Below are positions 15,761 through 23,289 of a stretch of 52,483 bases of DNA, piece by piece. A program made the translations under genes and the position numbers. Within the stretch, counting starts at the first letter, position 1. Every line of letters begins with the position of its first letter. The DNA is taken from NCBI GenBank assembly GCA_947631905.1, contig CANRND010000015.1, positions 1 through 52,483 of the forward strand. Reading direction: 5' to 3'. This stretch comes from an uncultured Clostridia bacterium. Its GTDB lineage: Bacteria > Bacillota > Clostridia > Christensenellales > Borkfalkiaceae. Under the pieces are notes generated by a model. That model was not told the DNA's origin, did not search any database, and was given only the letters and a program-made list of their open reading frames with translations.

Positions 15761-15785
15761 GCATAGTACTATGCGTGACATAATA
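15761..15785. repeat. ATAGTACTATG/TGACAT dispersed palindrome, copy 1
   Basis: A perfect 14-bp palindrome GCATAGTACTATGC followed by GTGACATAATA. Related copies are at 25276-25321, 30133-30193 and 39753-39789. Confidence 0.8.
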
Positions 15786-15790
15786 TTCCC

Positions 15791-15818
15791 AAAAACCGTC
15801 CGTTTGGGCGGTTTGTTC
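15791..15818 (+). terminator. Terminator downstream of typA
   Basis: AAACCGTCC pairs with GGGCGGTTT (one G-U pair), followed by a short T-rich stretch. Confidence 0.65.
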
Positions 15819-15850
15819 TATTTTGAAAAGTGCGCGCATAGCATGAGAGC

Positions 15851-16099
15851 ATGGAAAACCAGAGTATTCTCACGATCGAACAGCGGAAGAAGATCTCGAT
15901 GACCTGCGTGGAGAGCGTAGACGCTTTTTCGGAGACGCGCATCACGCTCACGGTAGGCGGGCAGAGGGTAACGATCGACGGCGCAAAACTCAAAATCCTT
16001 GCCTTTTCGCAGGGGAGCGGCAATTTTTCCGCGAGCGGGGAAGTGCGGTCTCTGCGCTACGGCGCGGGAAAGGGAAAACTTTCGGGGATCTTCAAGTGA
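15851..16099 (+). CDS. yabP: Sporulation protein YabP
   Basis: 82 aa. Forms part of the machinery for spore cortex formation at the outer forespore membrane. The ISMTCVESVDAFSETRITLTVG core and IDGAKLKILAFSQGSGNFSASG match the YabP beta-rich fold. Its position before yabQ and divIC is the conserved Firmicute order, which makes the call firm. The stop overlaps the yabQ GTG start. The upstream ribosome site is weak, and no clear sigma-E promoter could be picked by eye. Confidence 0.85.
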   Translation: MENQSILTIEQRKKISMTCVESVDAFSETRITLTVGGQRVTIDGAKLKILAFSQGSGNFSASGEVRSLRYGAGKGKLSGIFK

Positions 16100-16494
16100 G
16101 CCACCTGCATGCCTTTCTGCTCTGCGCCCTGTTGGGGCTTGCGGGCGGCGCGGGGTACGACGTCCTCACCGGACTTGTCTATCCGTTCAAAAACAAATGG
16201 CTCACCGCCCTTGCGGAGGCGGTCTTTTGCTTGCTTTTTGCGGGGCTTTATCTGTTGTTTTCGGTACAATTCGCCCTTCCCGCTTTCCGCATTTACCATT
16301 TTTTGGGTTGCGCGGCGGGTTTTTTCCTTTATTTGAAAAGTCTGCACAAAACGGTTGCATTTTTGGCGGGAAAGATATATAATAGTATCGTACGGAAGCT
16401 ATCTGTACGGAAAACGCAAAAGAAGAGGACAGACCATACATGTCGAAAAAGGGCGAGCGTATCTCCGAAGAGAAAGCAAAGCGCATCGCGGTAG
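16096..16494 (+). CDS. yabQ: Spore cortex protein YabQ-like
   Basis: 132 aa. Membrane protein with about three helices in the first 95 residues (8-25, 37-60, 64-84), followed by a basic tail. The GTG start is fixed by the GTGA overlap with yabP. The call rests mostly on synteny and topology, since YabQ sequences diverge quickly. The last 55 nt overlap divIC in another frame, which may mean that the end of the tail is not functionally constrained. Confidence 0.75.
   Translation: MSHLHAFLLCALLGLAGGAGYDVLTGLVYPFKNKWLTALAEAVFCLLFAGLYLLFSVQFALPAFRIYHFLGCAAGFFLYLKSLHKTVAFLAGKIYNSIVRKLSVRKTQKKRTDHTCRKRASVSPKRKQSASR
16355..16383 (+). promoter_or_regulatory. Internal sigma-A promoter for divIC
   Basis: TTGCAT, 17-bp spacer, TATAAT inside yabQ. 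It would let divIC and the following genes be expressed in vegetative cells, separately from sporulation genes. Confidence 0.75.
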
Positions 16495-16709
16495 GCGCAA
16501 CGGTTGCGGGCGTGTTGCTCATTATTTTTTTGGTGATCATTCTCATCGTGCAGTTCGTGCAGATCGGGGTGGCGAACGCCAAAAAGGATAATCTTGACAA
16601 CCTGATCGACGAGTACGAACGTGCGGTGGAGCAGGGGCAAGAGGACCTCGATTATTACAGGTCGGGCGAGGGACTGTACTACTATGCCCGCCAATACGGA
16701 TTTAAGTAA
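16440..16709 (+). CDS. divIC: Septum formation initiator DivIC (FtsB-like)
   Basis: 89 aa. Bitopic divisome protein: a basic cytoplasmic N-terminus (1-16), one transmembrane helix (about 17-43), then an extracellular coiled coil (NAKKDNLDNLIDEYERAVEQ) and a short YYYARQYGF end typical of DivIC/FtsB. It forms a complex with FtsL and DivIB. The yabP-yabQ-divIC order supports it. The stop overlaps the next gene's start. Confidence 0.88.
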   Translation: MSKKGERISEEKAKRIAVGATVAGVLLIIFLVIILIVQFVQIGVANAKKDNLDNLIDEYERAVEQGQEDLDYYRSGEGLYYYARQYGFK

Positions 16710-17560
16710 TGCAAGCGATCATCGACATCGGTTCCAATTCCGTCCGCCTTATGATTTGGGCGGACGATTTCTATAAGCGGGTAAATACCACGCGGCTGGG
16801 CGAGGGACTTGCGCTCTCGGGAAAGCTCAAACCCGAGGCCATCGCGCGGACGGCGCAGGCGGTAAAGGCGTTTGCCGAAGAGGGGAGATCTCTCGGCGCT
16901 CCCGTTCATGCGTTCGCCACCGCCGCGGTGCGTTCGGCAAGAAACGGCGCGGACTTTTGCGCGGCGGTAAAAAAGCTCTGCGGCGTGGAGGTGGACGTCG
17001 TTTCGGGCGAAGAAGAGGCTCTGCTCGGCCTTTCGGGCGCGCTCGGCGCGGAAGCGGACGGCGGTATCATCGACGTCGGCGGCGCGAGTACGGAGGTCTG
17101 TATCCGCAGGGGCGGGAAGATCGTCTTTTCCGTCTCTCTGCCCGTCGGCGCGGTGCGGCTCTATGACAAATGCGGCGAAGAGCGCGAAAAGTTGCTCGCC
17201 GAGATAGGGGCGAAAATCGCTCCGCTCGGGGGCGCGCTTCCCGTCGGGAAGACGTATGCGATCGGCGGCACGGGTTCCACGCTCGCCTCGGTGCTGCTCG
17301 GGCTGGAAGCGTACGACGCACAAAAAATTCAGAACTTTTACATGCCGCAGGCGCAAATTTCCGCGCTTGCGGACAGGCTTCTCAGCCTTACGGTAGAGGA
17401 GCGCAAAGCGATCAAGGGCATGGACGAACGCCGCGCGGACATCATCGCGGGCGGGGCCTTGCTTTTGGGCGAAATCGTAAAAAAATTGTCCCTCGGCGGG
17501 GTTTATGCCTCCGATCGGGACAATTTGGAGGGATATTGCTATTTGCGGGGGCTGAAATGA
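16709..17560 (+). CDS. Ppx/GppA family phosphatase
   Basis: 283 aa. Exopolyphosphatase or pppGpp phosphohydrolase of the ASKHA superfamily. DIGSNSVRLMIW (6-17), ATAAVRSARNG, the phosphate loop IDVGGASTEV and AIGGTGSTLA are all present. It contains only the two-domain catalytic core, without the HD domain of E. coli Ppx/GppA. It is translationally linked to divIC and to the M50-like gene (ATGA). Whether polyphosphate or pppGpp is the main substrate cannot be told from sequence. Confidence 0.88.
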   Translation: MQAIIDIGSNSVRLMIWADDFYKRVNTTRLGEGLALSGKLKPEAIARTAQAVKAFAEEGRSLGAPVHAFATAAVRSARNGADFCAAVKKLCGVEVDVVSGEEEALLGLSGALGAEADGGIIDVGGASTEVCIRRGGKIVFSVSLPVGAVRLYDKCGEEREKLLAEIGAKIAPLGGALPVGKTYAIGGTGSTLASVLLGLEAYDAQKIQNFYMPQAQISALADRLLSLTVEERKAIKGMDERRADIIAGGALLLGEIVKKLSLGGVYASDRDNLEGYCYLRGLK

Positions 17561-18450
17561 GCGGCAGGACGAAGCGAATTTTATATCATATTGCGGACGG
17601 CATGCTCTATCTTGTGTTCGGGATCGGTATGCTGTTTATCAGCGTGTTCCTTCCGCCGCTCGAAGAATTTCCGCGCGGGGATGCGGAGCTTTGGCAGTAT
17701 CCTTTGGCGGTCGCTCTCTCGGCGGTGGGACTGCCCGTGCTTTTGCACGAATGCGGACATCTTTTGTTCGGCGCGCTTGCGGGAATGAAACTCGCCCGCT
17801 TCGGGTTTCACCCCTTTACGCGGGGTCCGGTCGCGGGGGAAACGGCGATGTACCCCAAAAACGGCAAGCATGTCAGGGGCAAATTTTTTGCGCTCACCCT
17901 CGGCGGGGCGGCCGTAAACGTCGCTCTCGGCGCCGCGCTCTTTCTTTTGTGGCTGCTTCTGCCCGCGCACCCCGCGGGGTGCGGCGCGCTGTCGGGCTTC
18001 GTGTTTTACGAGGGAGTGCGCGCCCTTCTTCCCGCCGAACTTCCCGCGGGCAAGACGGACGGCGCGGTCCTTTCGGGGCTTCTCAAACGCCGTCCCGAGG
18101 AGGAAGTAACGCTCCGCGTTCTCACCGCGCAGGGGATGTTATACAGGGGGACCTATTCCGATATAGACAAAGAACTTCTCTTCGGCGCGCCCGTCGTGAG
18201 AGAGGATCTGCCCGCCTATCATGCCCTGCTTTTGTTGCAGGCGCAGTATCTGCTCTCGGTAGGGGAAGAGGAGGGGGCGCAGGAAAAGCTCTCCCGCCTT
18301 TTGGCGTGCGAGGGACTTACCGACGAAGAGGAGGAAGAGGGGAGCCGCTATCTCGGATATTTCGGGGGAACGTTTACGGCGGAGAAGTCTCCGCTTTACG
18401 GCGTGAACTCGCTCGAAGAGGCGCTTGCGGAAAAAACAAAAAAGCTCTGA
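17557..18450 (+). CDS. M50-like membrane metallopeptidase homologue
   Basis: 297 aa. Two or more transmembrane helices surround HECGH (64-68), the zinc-binding HExxH. A second metal ligand is probably Asp in LPAGKTDG, the DG motif of site-2 proteases. The C-terminal 120 residues are soluble and helical, resembling TPR-like tails. Start 17557 is fixed by ATGA overlap with the phosphatase; the longer frame is a shadow. Position after sporulation genes recalls SpoIVFB, but sequence does not prove a sporulation role. Confidence 0.7.
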   Translation: MSGRTKRILYHIADGMLYLVFGIGMLFISVFLPPLEEFPRGDAELWQYPLAVALSAVGLPVLLHECGHLLFGALAGMKLARFGFHPFTRGPVAGETAMYPKNGKHVRGKFFALTLGGAAVNVALGAALFLLWLLLPAHPAGCGALSGFVFYEGVRALLPAELPAGKTDGAVLSGLLKRRPEEEVTLRVLTAQGMLYRGTYSDIDKELLFGAPVVREDLPAYHALLLLQAQYLLSVGEEEGAQEKLSRLLACEGLTDEEEEEGSRYLGYFGGTFTAEKSPLYGVNSLEEALAEKTKKL

Positions 18451-18464
18451 CCGCTGTCAGAGCT
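18443..18464. terminator. Hairpin terminator shared by convergent genes
   Basis: AGCTCTGAC pairs with GTCAGAGCT around CGCT. It overlaps the stop region of the M50-like gene and lies 100 bp beyond the XRE gene. A-rich upstream and T-containing downstream sequence allow use in either direction. Confidence 0.7.
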
Positions 18465-18562
18465 ACGTTTTCAAACGCAAAATAGCCGATGCTTCGGCTT
18501 CAAACCGGCACGGCGTGCCGCAAAAGTAATATTCAGTTGTCGGTTTGGGGGGATAGTAAAAC

Positions 18563-18766
18563 TCAGTCTGCAAGACCGAGGAGATAATCGGACGACACGT
18601 TGAAGTAACGTGCAACCTTTGCGATGTTGGAAGCGGTCGGATCGCTCTTGTTGGTTTCCCAATAGCAGACGATCCCCAAGCTCACACCCAAATCTCTTGC
18701 AACAGTCGCCTGCGACAAGCCTCTCTCTTTACGCATCTCCATAAGCCGTTCGGCAAATACTTTCAT
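18563..18766 (-). CDS. XRE-family helix-turn-helix repressor
   Basis: 67 aa. A single Cro/CI-type HTH: FAERLMEMRKERGLSQATVA, then LGVSLGIVCYWETNKSDPT and the family-typical ARYFNVSSDYLLGL end. This is a complete small repressor. Start ATG 18766 lies exactly 6 nt after the -10 hexamer, so the message should be leaderless. It has no ribosome site. Possibly autoregulated or controlling the divergent phosphatase-GH127 pair; that is inference. Confidence 0.85.
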   Translation of the reverse strand: MKVFAERLMEMRKERGLSQATVARDLGVSLGIVCYWETNKSDPTASNIAKVARYFNVSSDYLLGLAD

Positions 18767-18772
18767 GCCTAC

Positions 18773-18801
18773 ATCATAACACAGAACTTCAAAAAAAGCA
18801 A
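18773..18801 (-). promoter_or_regulatory. Promoter of the XRE gene, leaderless configuration
   Basis: Minus strand TTGCTT, 17-bp spacer, TATGAT, then 6 nt and the ATG. Confidence 0.8.
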
Positions 18802-18879
18802 TCGTTTTCGCACAAAAAGTTACAAAAAAGAAGAAAATATTTTTCAAAAACAGGCAAAATATATTGAACGAGGAAAAAA

Positions 18880-19350
18880 TTGAAACAAATTTTGTTCATT
18901 TGTCACGGAAATATCTGCCGATCGCCCATGGCGGAGAGCGTGTTTGCGCACTTGGCAGAGAAGCGGGGCTTAGGCGGAGAGGTCGCCGTTTCGTCCGCGG
19001 CGGCGCATACGGACGAGATCGGGAACCCGCCGCACCGCGGCACGCGGGAGAAACTCAAAGAGATGGGGATCCCGCTCATTCCGCACCGTGCGCGGCTGTT
19101 GACGCGGGAGGACGGGGAGAAATACGATCTTCTCATCGGCATGGACGAATACAACCGCCGCGACATTCTGCGCGTTGTCGGAGCGGAGAACGCGCACAAG
19201 GTGAAGTGTCTTTTGGACTTTACGCCGCACCCCCGCGCGATCGCCGACCCGTGGTATACGGGCAACTTCGACGAAACTTACAGCGACATCATAGAGGGCT
19301 GCACCGCACTCCTTGAATATCTATTTCCGAACGGGAGGGAAAGAACATGA
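18880..19350 (+). CDS. Low-molecular-weight protein tyrosine phosphatase
   Basis: 156 aa. The CX5R loop is CHGNICR (Cys8-Arg14), directly after ILFI as in the family; the general acid is Asp123 in ADPWY. The start is a TTG at 18880 with GAGG 6 nt upstream; no in-frame ATG gives the full P-loop. It overlaps the GH127 gene by ATGA. Homologues dephosphorylate tyrosine kinases of capsule synthesis or protein arginine phosphate (YwlE). Which applies here is open. Confidence 0.9.
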   Translation: MKQILFICHGNICRSPMAESVFAHLAEKRGLGGEVAVSSAAAHTDEIGNPPHRGTREKLKEMGIPLIPHRARLLTREDGEKYDLLIGMDEYNRRDILRVVGAENAHKVKCLLDFTPHPRAIADPWYTGNFDETYSDIIEGCTALLEYLFPNGRERT

Positions 19351-21191
19351 CGGAACCCAACACCAACTTACAGGCTGCCGCGTTGTCGCAGGTGACGGTG
19401 ACGGACGGCTACTGCAAGAACGCGCTCAAAAAGGAGATCGTCTATCTGTTGTCCCTGCAAGAGGGCAGACTGCTTGCGGGTTTCTATGGGAATGCGGGGA
19501 TCAAAACGCCCTTTGTCCGCTACGGCGGCTGGGAGAGCGGTCTCATCGGCGGGCATACGCTCGGGCATTATCTCACTGCGGTATCGCAGGGTTCGGTGAA
19601 CCCCGCCGCAGCCGAAACCGACCGCAAAAAGCTCTTTCAAAAGGTAAAAAACATCGTAGACGGCCTCGAAGAGTGCCAGAGCGCGGTTGGAACGGGCTTT
19701 CTTTGGGGCGCGCCCAACCCCGAAAATAACGTCGAAGCGCAGTTCGACCATGTGGAGCGGGGCGAAACGGACATCGAAACGCAGGCGTGGGTGCCGTGGT
19801 ACACCCTGCACAAAATTTTGGCGGGGCTTGCGGAAGCCTATAAGCTCACGGGATATGCTCCCGCGCTGTCCGTGGCGGAAAAACTCGGCGATTGGGTTTA
19901 CGCCCGCGTGTCGCAGTGGGACGAGGCGACCCGCCGCAGAACGTTGGAGACGGAGTACGGCGGCATGAACGACGCGCTCTACACCCTCTATTCCCTCACG
20001 GGGAAAGAGGAGCATGCGCTCGCCGCACATGTGTTCGACGAAGAGGAACTCTTCGACCGCGTACTCTCGATGCAACCGAACGTTCTTGACGATCTGCATG
20101 CGAATACAACAATTCCGAAGTTCATCGGCGCGCTGAACCGCTATCTCACCCTGCACGGGCGGGAGCTTTCGGGCGAAAAGGTGGACGCTTCCCGCTATCT
20201 TCGCGCCGCGATGTGCTTCTTTGAGACGGTGACGACCCACCATACCTATGTCACGGGCGGCAACTCGGAGTGGGAGCGCTTCGGCAAGGACGACGTTCTC
20301 GACGCGGAGCGCACCAACTGCAACTGCGAGACCTGCAACGTCTACAATATGATGAAGCTGGCGCGGGGACTCTTCCTCGTCACGGGAGACAAAAAGTATT
20401 CCGACTATTACGACAACGCGTTCACCAACCAGATTTTGTCCTCGCAGAACCCCGAAACGGGCATGACGACCTACTTTCAGGCGATGGCGAGCGGCTATTT
20501 CAAGGTATTTTCCACCCCCGGGCAGAGTTTTTGGTGCTGTACCGGCACGGGGATGGAGAACTTCACCAAACTCGGCGACGGAATTTACTACCGCAACGGC
20601 AGAAATTTGTTTGTGGAACGCTATCTCTCTTCCATCTACCGCGGCGAGGACATGGAGGTGGAGCTGACCTGCGGGTTTCCCTACGACAACACGGCAAAGA
20701 TCAAAATTTGCAGGGCGAAAGAGACGTTTTTGCTCTGTCTGCGCCTGCCCGAGTGGGCGGCGGGCTATCCCGAAGCAAAGAAGAACGGAAAGCCCGTAAA
20801 ACTTTTGGAGGGGAGCGGGCATGTGACGGTGGCGGTGAAAGAGGGAGACGAACTTTCGCTCACCATTCCCGTGGAGATTGGTATGAAAGGGCTGCCCGAC
20901 GGCGGGAACGCGTTTGCTTTCCGCTTCGGCGGCATCTTGCTCTCCGTTGACCTCGGCAGTGAGGACATGCGGACGGAGAAAACGGGGGTAGACGTTCTCA
21001 TCCCTGCGGGGGAGCCGAAAGAGACGGCGGTAAAGGTGGGCGATCTCTATGGATTGTTCGAAGAGCCGACGAAATTCTTCACGCGGGAGGGGGAAAATTT
21101 TGTGATGAAGTCGGAGCCGCCGCTTATCTTTTCGCCCCATTTCAAGCGATATAAGGAGCGCTATGCGATCTATGTGCGGGTGAAAGAGTAA
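19347..21191 (+). CDS. GH127/GH146-type beta-L-arabinofuranosidase
   Basis: 614 aa, formerly DUF1680. Cleaves beta-linked arabinofuranose, as in hydroxyproline-linked or pectic oligosaccharides, with a zinc-bound cysteine nucleophile. By motif alignment, the zinc site is Glu328 and Cys330 (CETCNVYNMMKL) plus Cys397-Cys398 (WCCTGTGMENF); the acid/base is probably Glu310 (WERF). There is no signal peptide, so it acts on imported oligosaccharides. Together with the lipid-anchored GH51 enzyme it suggests an arabinan or arabinoglycan-using lifestyle. Coupled by ATGA overlap to the phosphatase, an unusual partner. Confidence 0.92.
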   Translation: MTEPNTNLQAAALSQVTVTDGYCKNALKKEIVYLLSLQEGRLLAGFYGNAGIKTPFVRYGGWESGLIGGHTLGHYLTAVSQGSVNPAAAETDRKKLFQKVKNIVDGLEECQSAVGTGFLWGAPNPENNVEAQFDHVERGETDIETQAWVPWYTLHKILAGLAEAYKLTGYAPALSVAEKLGDWVYARVSQWDEATRRRTLETEYGGMNDALYTLYSLTGKEEHALAAHVFDEEELFDRVLSMQPNVLDDLHANTTIPKFIGALNRYLTLHGRELSGEKVDASRYLRAAMCFFETVTTHHTYVTGGNSEWERFGKDDVLDAERTNCNCETCNVYNMMKLARGLFLVTGDKKYSDYYDNAFTNQILSSQNPETGMTTYFQAMASGYFKVFSTPGQSFWCCTGTGMENFTKLGDGIYYRNGRNLFVERYLSSIYRGEDMEVELTCGFPYDNTAKIKICRAKETFLLCLRLPEWAAGYPEAKKNGKPVKLLEGSGHVTVAVKEGDELSLTIPVEIGMKGLPDGGNAFAFRFGGILLSVDLGSEDMRTEKTGVDVLIPAGEPKETAVKVGDLYGLFEEPTKFFTREGENFVMKSEPPLIFSPHFKRYKERYAIYVRVKE

Positions 21192-21209
21192 AAAATTTTC
21201 AAAATACTC

Positions 21210-21238
21210 TTTACATTTCACATAAAATGTTGTATAAT
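21210..21238 (+). promoter_or_regulatory. Sigma-A promoter of the DtxR/MntR-type gene
   Basis: TTTACA, 17-bp spacer, TATAAT. TTTACATTTCACATAAAATG around the -35 could hold an operator, but no perfect palindrome is visible. Confidence 0.8.
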
Positions 21239-21263
21239 ATAAAAAACGAGCGAGAGGGATGCT

Positions 21264-21629
21264 ATGAGATCGCACGAATCGGAAGAGATGTATCTGGAAA
21301 CTATTTTGTTGCTTCGGGGGAAGCGGGCGAACGTCCGCTCCATCGACGTGTGCGAGGAACTCGGCTATGCCAAGTCGAGCGTGTCGCGCGCGGTGGGGCT
21401 GTTGCACAAAAAGGGATATATCGAGATCGACGCTTCGGGCGACATCACGCTCACGGCAAGCGGGCAGAAGAAAGCGGCGGGGGTGTATGAACGGCACCGC
21501 GTCATCACCAAAGCGCTCATGGCGGTGGGCGCAGATCGGGAGCTTGCCGAGAGCAACGCCTGCCGTATCGAACACGTCATCTCGGACGACATGTTCGAAA
21601 TTCTGAAAAAGTATATCGAAAAAGAATAA
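21264..21629 (+). CDS. DtxR/MntR-family metal-dependent regulator
   Basis: 121 aa. N-terminal winged helix (MYLETILLL, then SIDVCEELGYAKSSVSRAVGLL and an IEIDASGDITLT wing) plus the dimerisation/metal domain (AESNACRIEHVISDDMFEILKKY). This is the two-domain layout of MntR, slightly short at the C-terminus. The His and Glu ligands in RIEHVI are present. Expected to repress manganese or iron uptake genes; none is adjacent. GAGAGG precedes the ATG. Confidence 0.88.
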   Translation: MRSHESEEMYLETILLLRGKRANVRSIDVCEELGYAKSSVSRAVGLLHKKGYIEIDASGDITLTASGQKKAAGVYERHRVITKALMAVGADRELAESNACRIEHVISDDMFEILKKYIEKE

Positions 21630-21643
21630 AGGATATTGAAAAG

Positions 21644-21678
21644 AACGCCGCGGCGCGCTTATAGCGCGCCGCGGCGTT
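21644..21678. terminator. Perfect 16-bp palindromic hairpin at a convergent junction
   Basis: AACGCCGCGGCGCGCT and its exact complement surround TAT, between the regulator gene and the LRR lipoprotein gene. It lacks a U tract, like the hairpins at 5059-5097 and 27610-27643. Confidence 0.65.
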
Positions 21679-21697
21679 GTCATATTATGTGTAGATG

Positions 21698-22924
21698 TCA
21701 TACCCAAGTGGGTTTTGCGGTATTTTCAAAGGCTTTTTCGCCGACGGAGTTTTGCGCTCCTTTATTGATGGTGAGCGATTGAATCATAGAGCAATCCATG
21801 AAGGCGCCGTAACCAATAACTGATTCGTTGGTGATAGTAACGGTACGCAAGCCTGTTGGAATGTAATATGATGTATAAGCTCCTTGCCCAGACGGTACAC
21901 CTATCGAACCTTGATATGAATTCGTTCCAAAGATATAACCAAAACGCGATGACGATCCAGTGTTTCCTTTTTGACTGCCGACAAATGGCAAGGTGATATT
22001 CTTGATAAGAAAGCAACCATTAAAAGCACCCGAACCTATCGACATTATGGCATTCGGAATAATAAATTCTCCTGCGACTTTGGAATTGATAGAGGAAAGG
22101 GAGCTACACCCCTTAAAAGCGCTTTCCCCAATGGTATCCACGGAAGAGTTGATTGTGAACTTGCTCAAAGAAACACAACCACTGAATAATGAAGCAGGGA
22201 TAATCGAAATATTTGGCAAGTTGACTTCTGTAATTTTTGTGCAATTGTCAAAACAAAACTCGCCGATTTGTATGATTTCATCATTTAAGTTGATTGTCGT
22301 CAGCATAGAGCAATCCATGAAGGCGCCATAACCTATCACCGATTCGTTGGTGATAGTAACGGTCCGTAAGCCAGAGGGAATATGATAAGATGCATAGGCT
22401 TGCCCACAAGGTACGCTTGTTGACCCCTGATAGGAATTCATGCCAAAAATATAGCCAAATCGGGCTGAGTTTCCAGTATTCCCTTTCTGCCCTCCTACAA
22501 AGGGTAAAGTGATGCTTCGCAGGGAAGAGCAACCGTTAAACGCGCCCGCGCCGATCGTCGTCACGCTCTCGGGGACGGTAATGGACGTGATCGCATTGCA
22601 CCCCTTGAATGCGTCCGCGGGGATCGTGTCGATCGGGGTGCCATTGCGTTCCGCGGGAATTGTAATATCGCCCGAAATGGACGTGTTTGCCGCCTTAATG
22701 GACGCGCCCGAATAGATAAAGGTGCCGTCGCTGTCCTCTTTCGGCGCGCTGCTTCCGCCGCTCGAACTCGACCCGCTGTTGTTTCCGCTATTTCCGCCCG
22801 AACCCGAACTGCTCCCGCCGTTGTTGCTCGAACCGAAGCCGAAAAGTCCGCTGCAAGCCGTAAGCGCAAAGCACAGGCAAACCGCAAAGACAAGCGACAA
22901 AATTACCGTAAACCGTTTTTTCAT
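21698..22924 (-). CDS. BspA-type leucine-rich-repeat lipoprotein
   Basis: 408 aa. A lipoprotein signal ends in LTAC (Cys24), followed by a Gly/Ser/Asn linker (about 25-65), then LRR_5/BspA repeats such as IPADAFKGCNAITSITVPESV and IGAGAFNGCSSLRSITLPF. About 70 residues are duplicated in tandem within the gene (LPFVGGQKGNTG through GAFMDCSM), separated by one repeat block. Such proteins are surface adhesins in gut bacteria. The ATG at 22924 has AAGGAG upstream and lies behind a long structured leader. The duplicated part is clearly lower in GC than its neighbours. Confidence 0.88.
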   Translation of the reverse strand: MKKRFTVILSLVFAVCLCFALTACSGLFGFGSSNNGGSSSGSGGNSGNNSGSSSSGGSSAPKEDSDGTFIYSGASIKAANTSISGDITIPAERNGTPIDTIPADAFKGCNAITSITVPESVTTIGAGAFNGCSSLRSITLPFVGGQKGNTGNSARFGYIFGMNSYQGSTSVPCGQAYASYHIPSGLRTVTITNESVIGYGAFMDCSMLTTINLNDEIIQIGEFCFDNCTKITEVNLPNISIIPASLFSGCVSLSKFTINSSVDTIGESAFKGCSSLSSINSKVAGEFIIPNAIMSIGSGAFNGCFLIKNITLPFVGSQKGNTGSSSRFGYIFGTNSYQGSIGVPSGQGAYTSYYIPTGLRTVTITNESVIGYGAFMDCSMIQSLTINKGAQNSVGEKAFENTAKPTWV

Positions 22925-23176
22925 AAACTTTCTCCTTGTAAATAAAATAAAAAATGCGCCAACCGAAGCTGACGCATACAAAACGCAAACTCCGGTTGTC
23001 GCCAAACAAACTTTATATATGGGACGGATTGTATCGTTCATATATTGGAATTTGCAGTTCTGTCAAATTCAAATATGAACAATACAAGGCAAGATAAACC
23101 TTCCCCTTTCAAATTATAAAAACATAAAAAAATCCGCGCCCTCCATTGGTTGATATAAAGTTTGTTTGGCATTTTC
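22925..23176 (-). ncRNA. Structured leader RNA with antiterminator/terminator switch
   Basis: Predicted transcript start about 23170. The first 18 nt (23170-23153) are exactly complementary to 23018-23001, giving an 18-bp closing helix. Inside it, 23029-23054 pairs with 23064-23087 over about 23 bp with a 2-nt bulge and a few mismatches. Downstream, a 9-bp antiterminator (CAACCGGAG with CTTCGGTTG) excludes the terminator at 22949-22977. I do not recognise a known riboswitch or T-box motif. A short reading frame starting MEGADFFMFL is present but has no ribosome site. Confidence 0.65.
22949..22977 (-). terminator. Intrinsic terminator in the LRR gene leader
   Basis: Minus strand ATGCGTCAGC pairs with GTTGGCGCAT around a UUCG tetraloop, followed by five or six U. 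It lies just before the ribosome site. Its CTTCGGTTG segment (22960-22968) can alternatively pair with CAACCGGAG at 22990-22998. Confidence 0.8.
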
Positions 23177-23205
23177 AGTATAACACAATAGCGCGAAGAA
23201 GTCAA
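23177..23205 (-). promoter_or_regulatory. Sigma-A promoter of the LRR gene leader
   Basis: Minus strand TTGACT, 17-bp spacer, TATACT. Transcription would begin at the first base of the 18-bp helix. Confidence 0.85.
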
Positions 23206-23289
23206 GCGTCATGCGCTTTTTCGTAAAAGAAAAGAGCGAAAACGCGTTTCGCTCTTGGTCGTTCTGCTTCGGTTCTGCCGCCGCTCGGT

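Noticed and set aside
17557..18450. Naming the M50-like protein SpoIVFB
   Set aside because: The position is suggestive, but the protein lacks a clear match beyond HExxH and DG, and no spoIVFA neighbour is present.
23002..23041. Longer N-terminus for the LRR lipoprotein (start near 23041)
   Set aside because: It has no ribosome site, would cover the leader structures, and would bury the lipoprotein signal about 40 residues inside.
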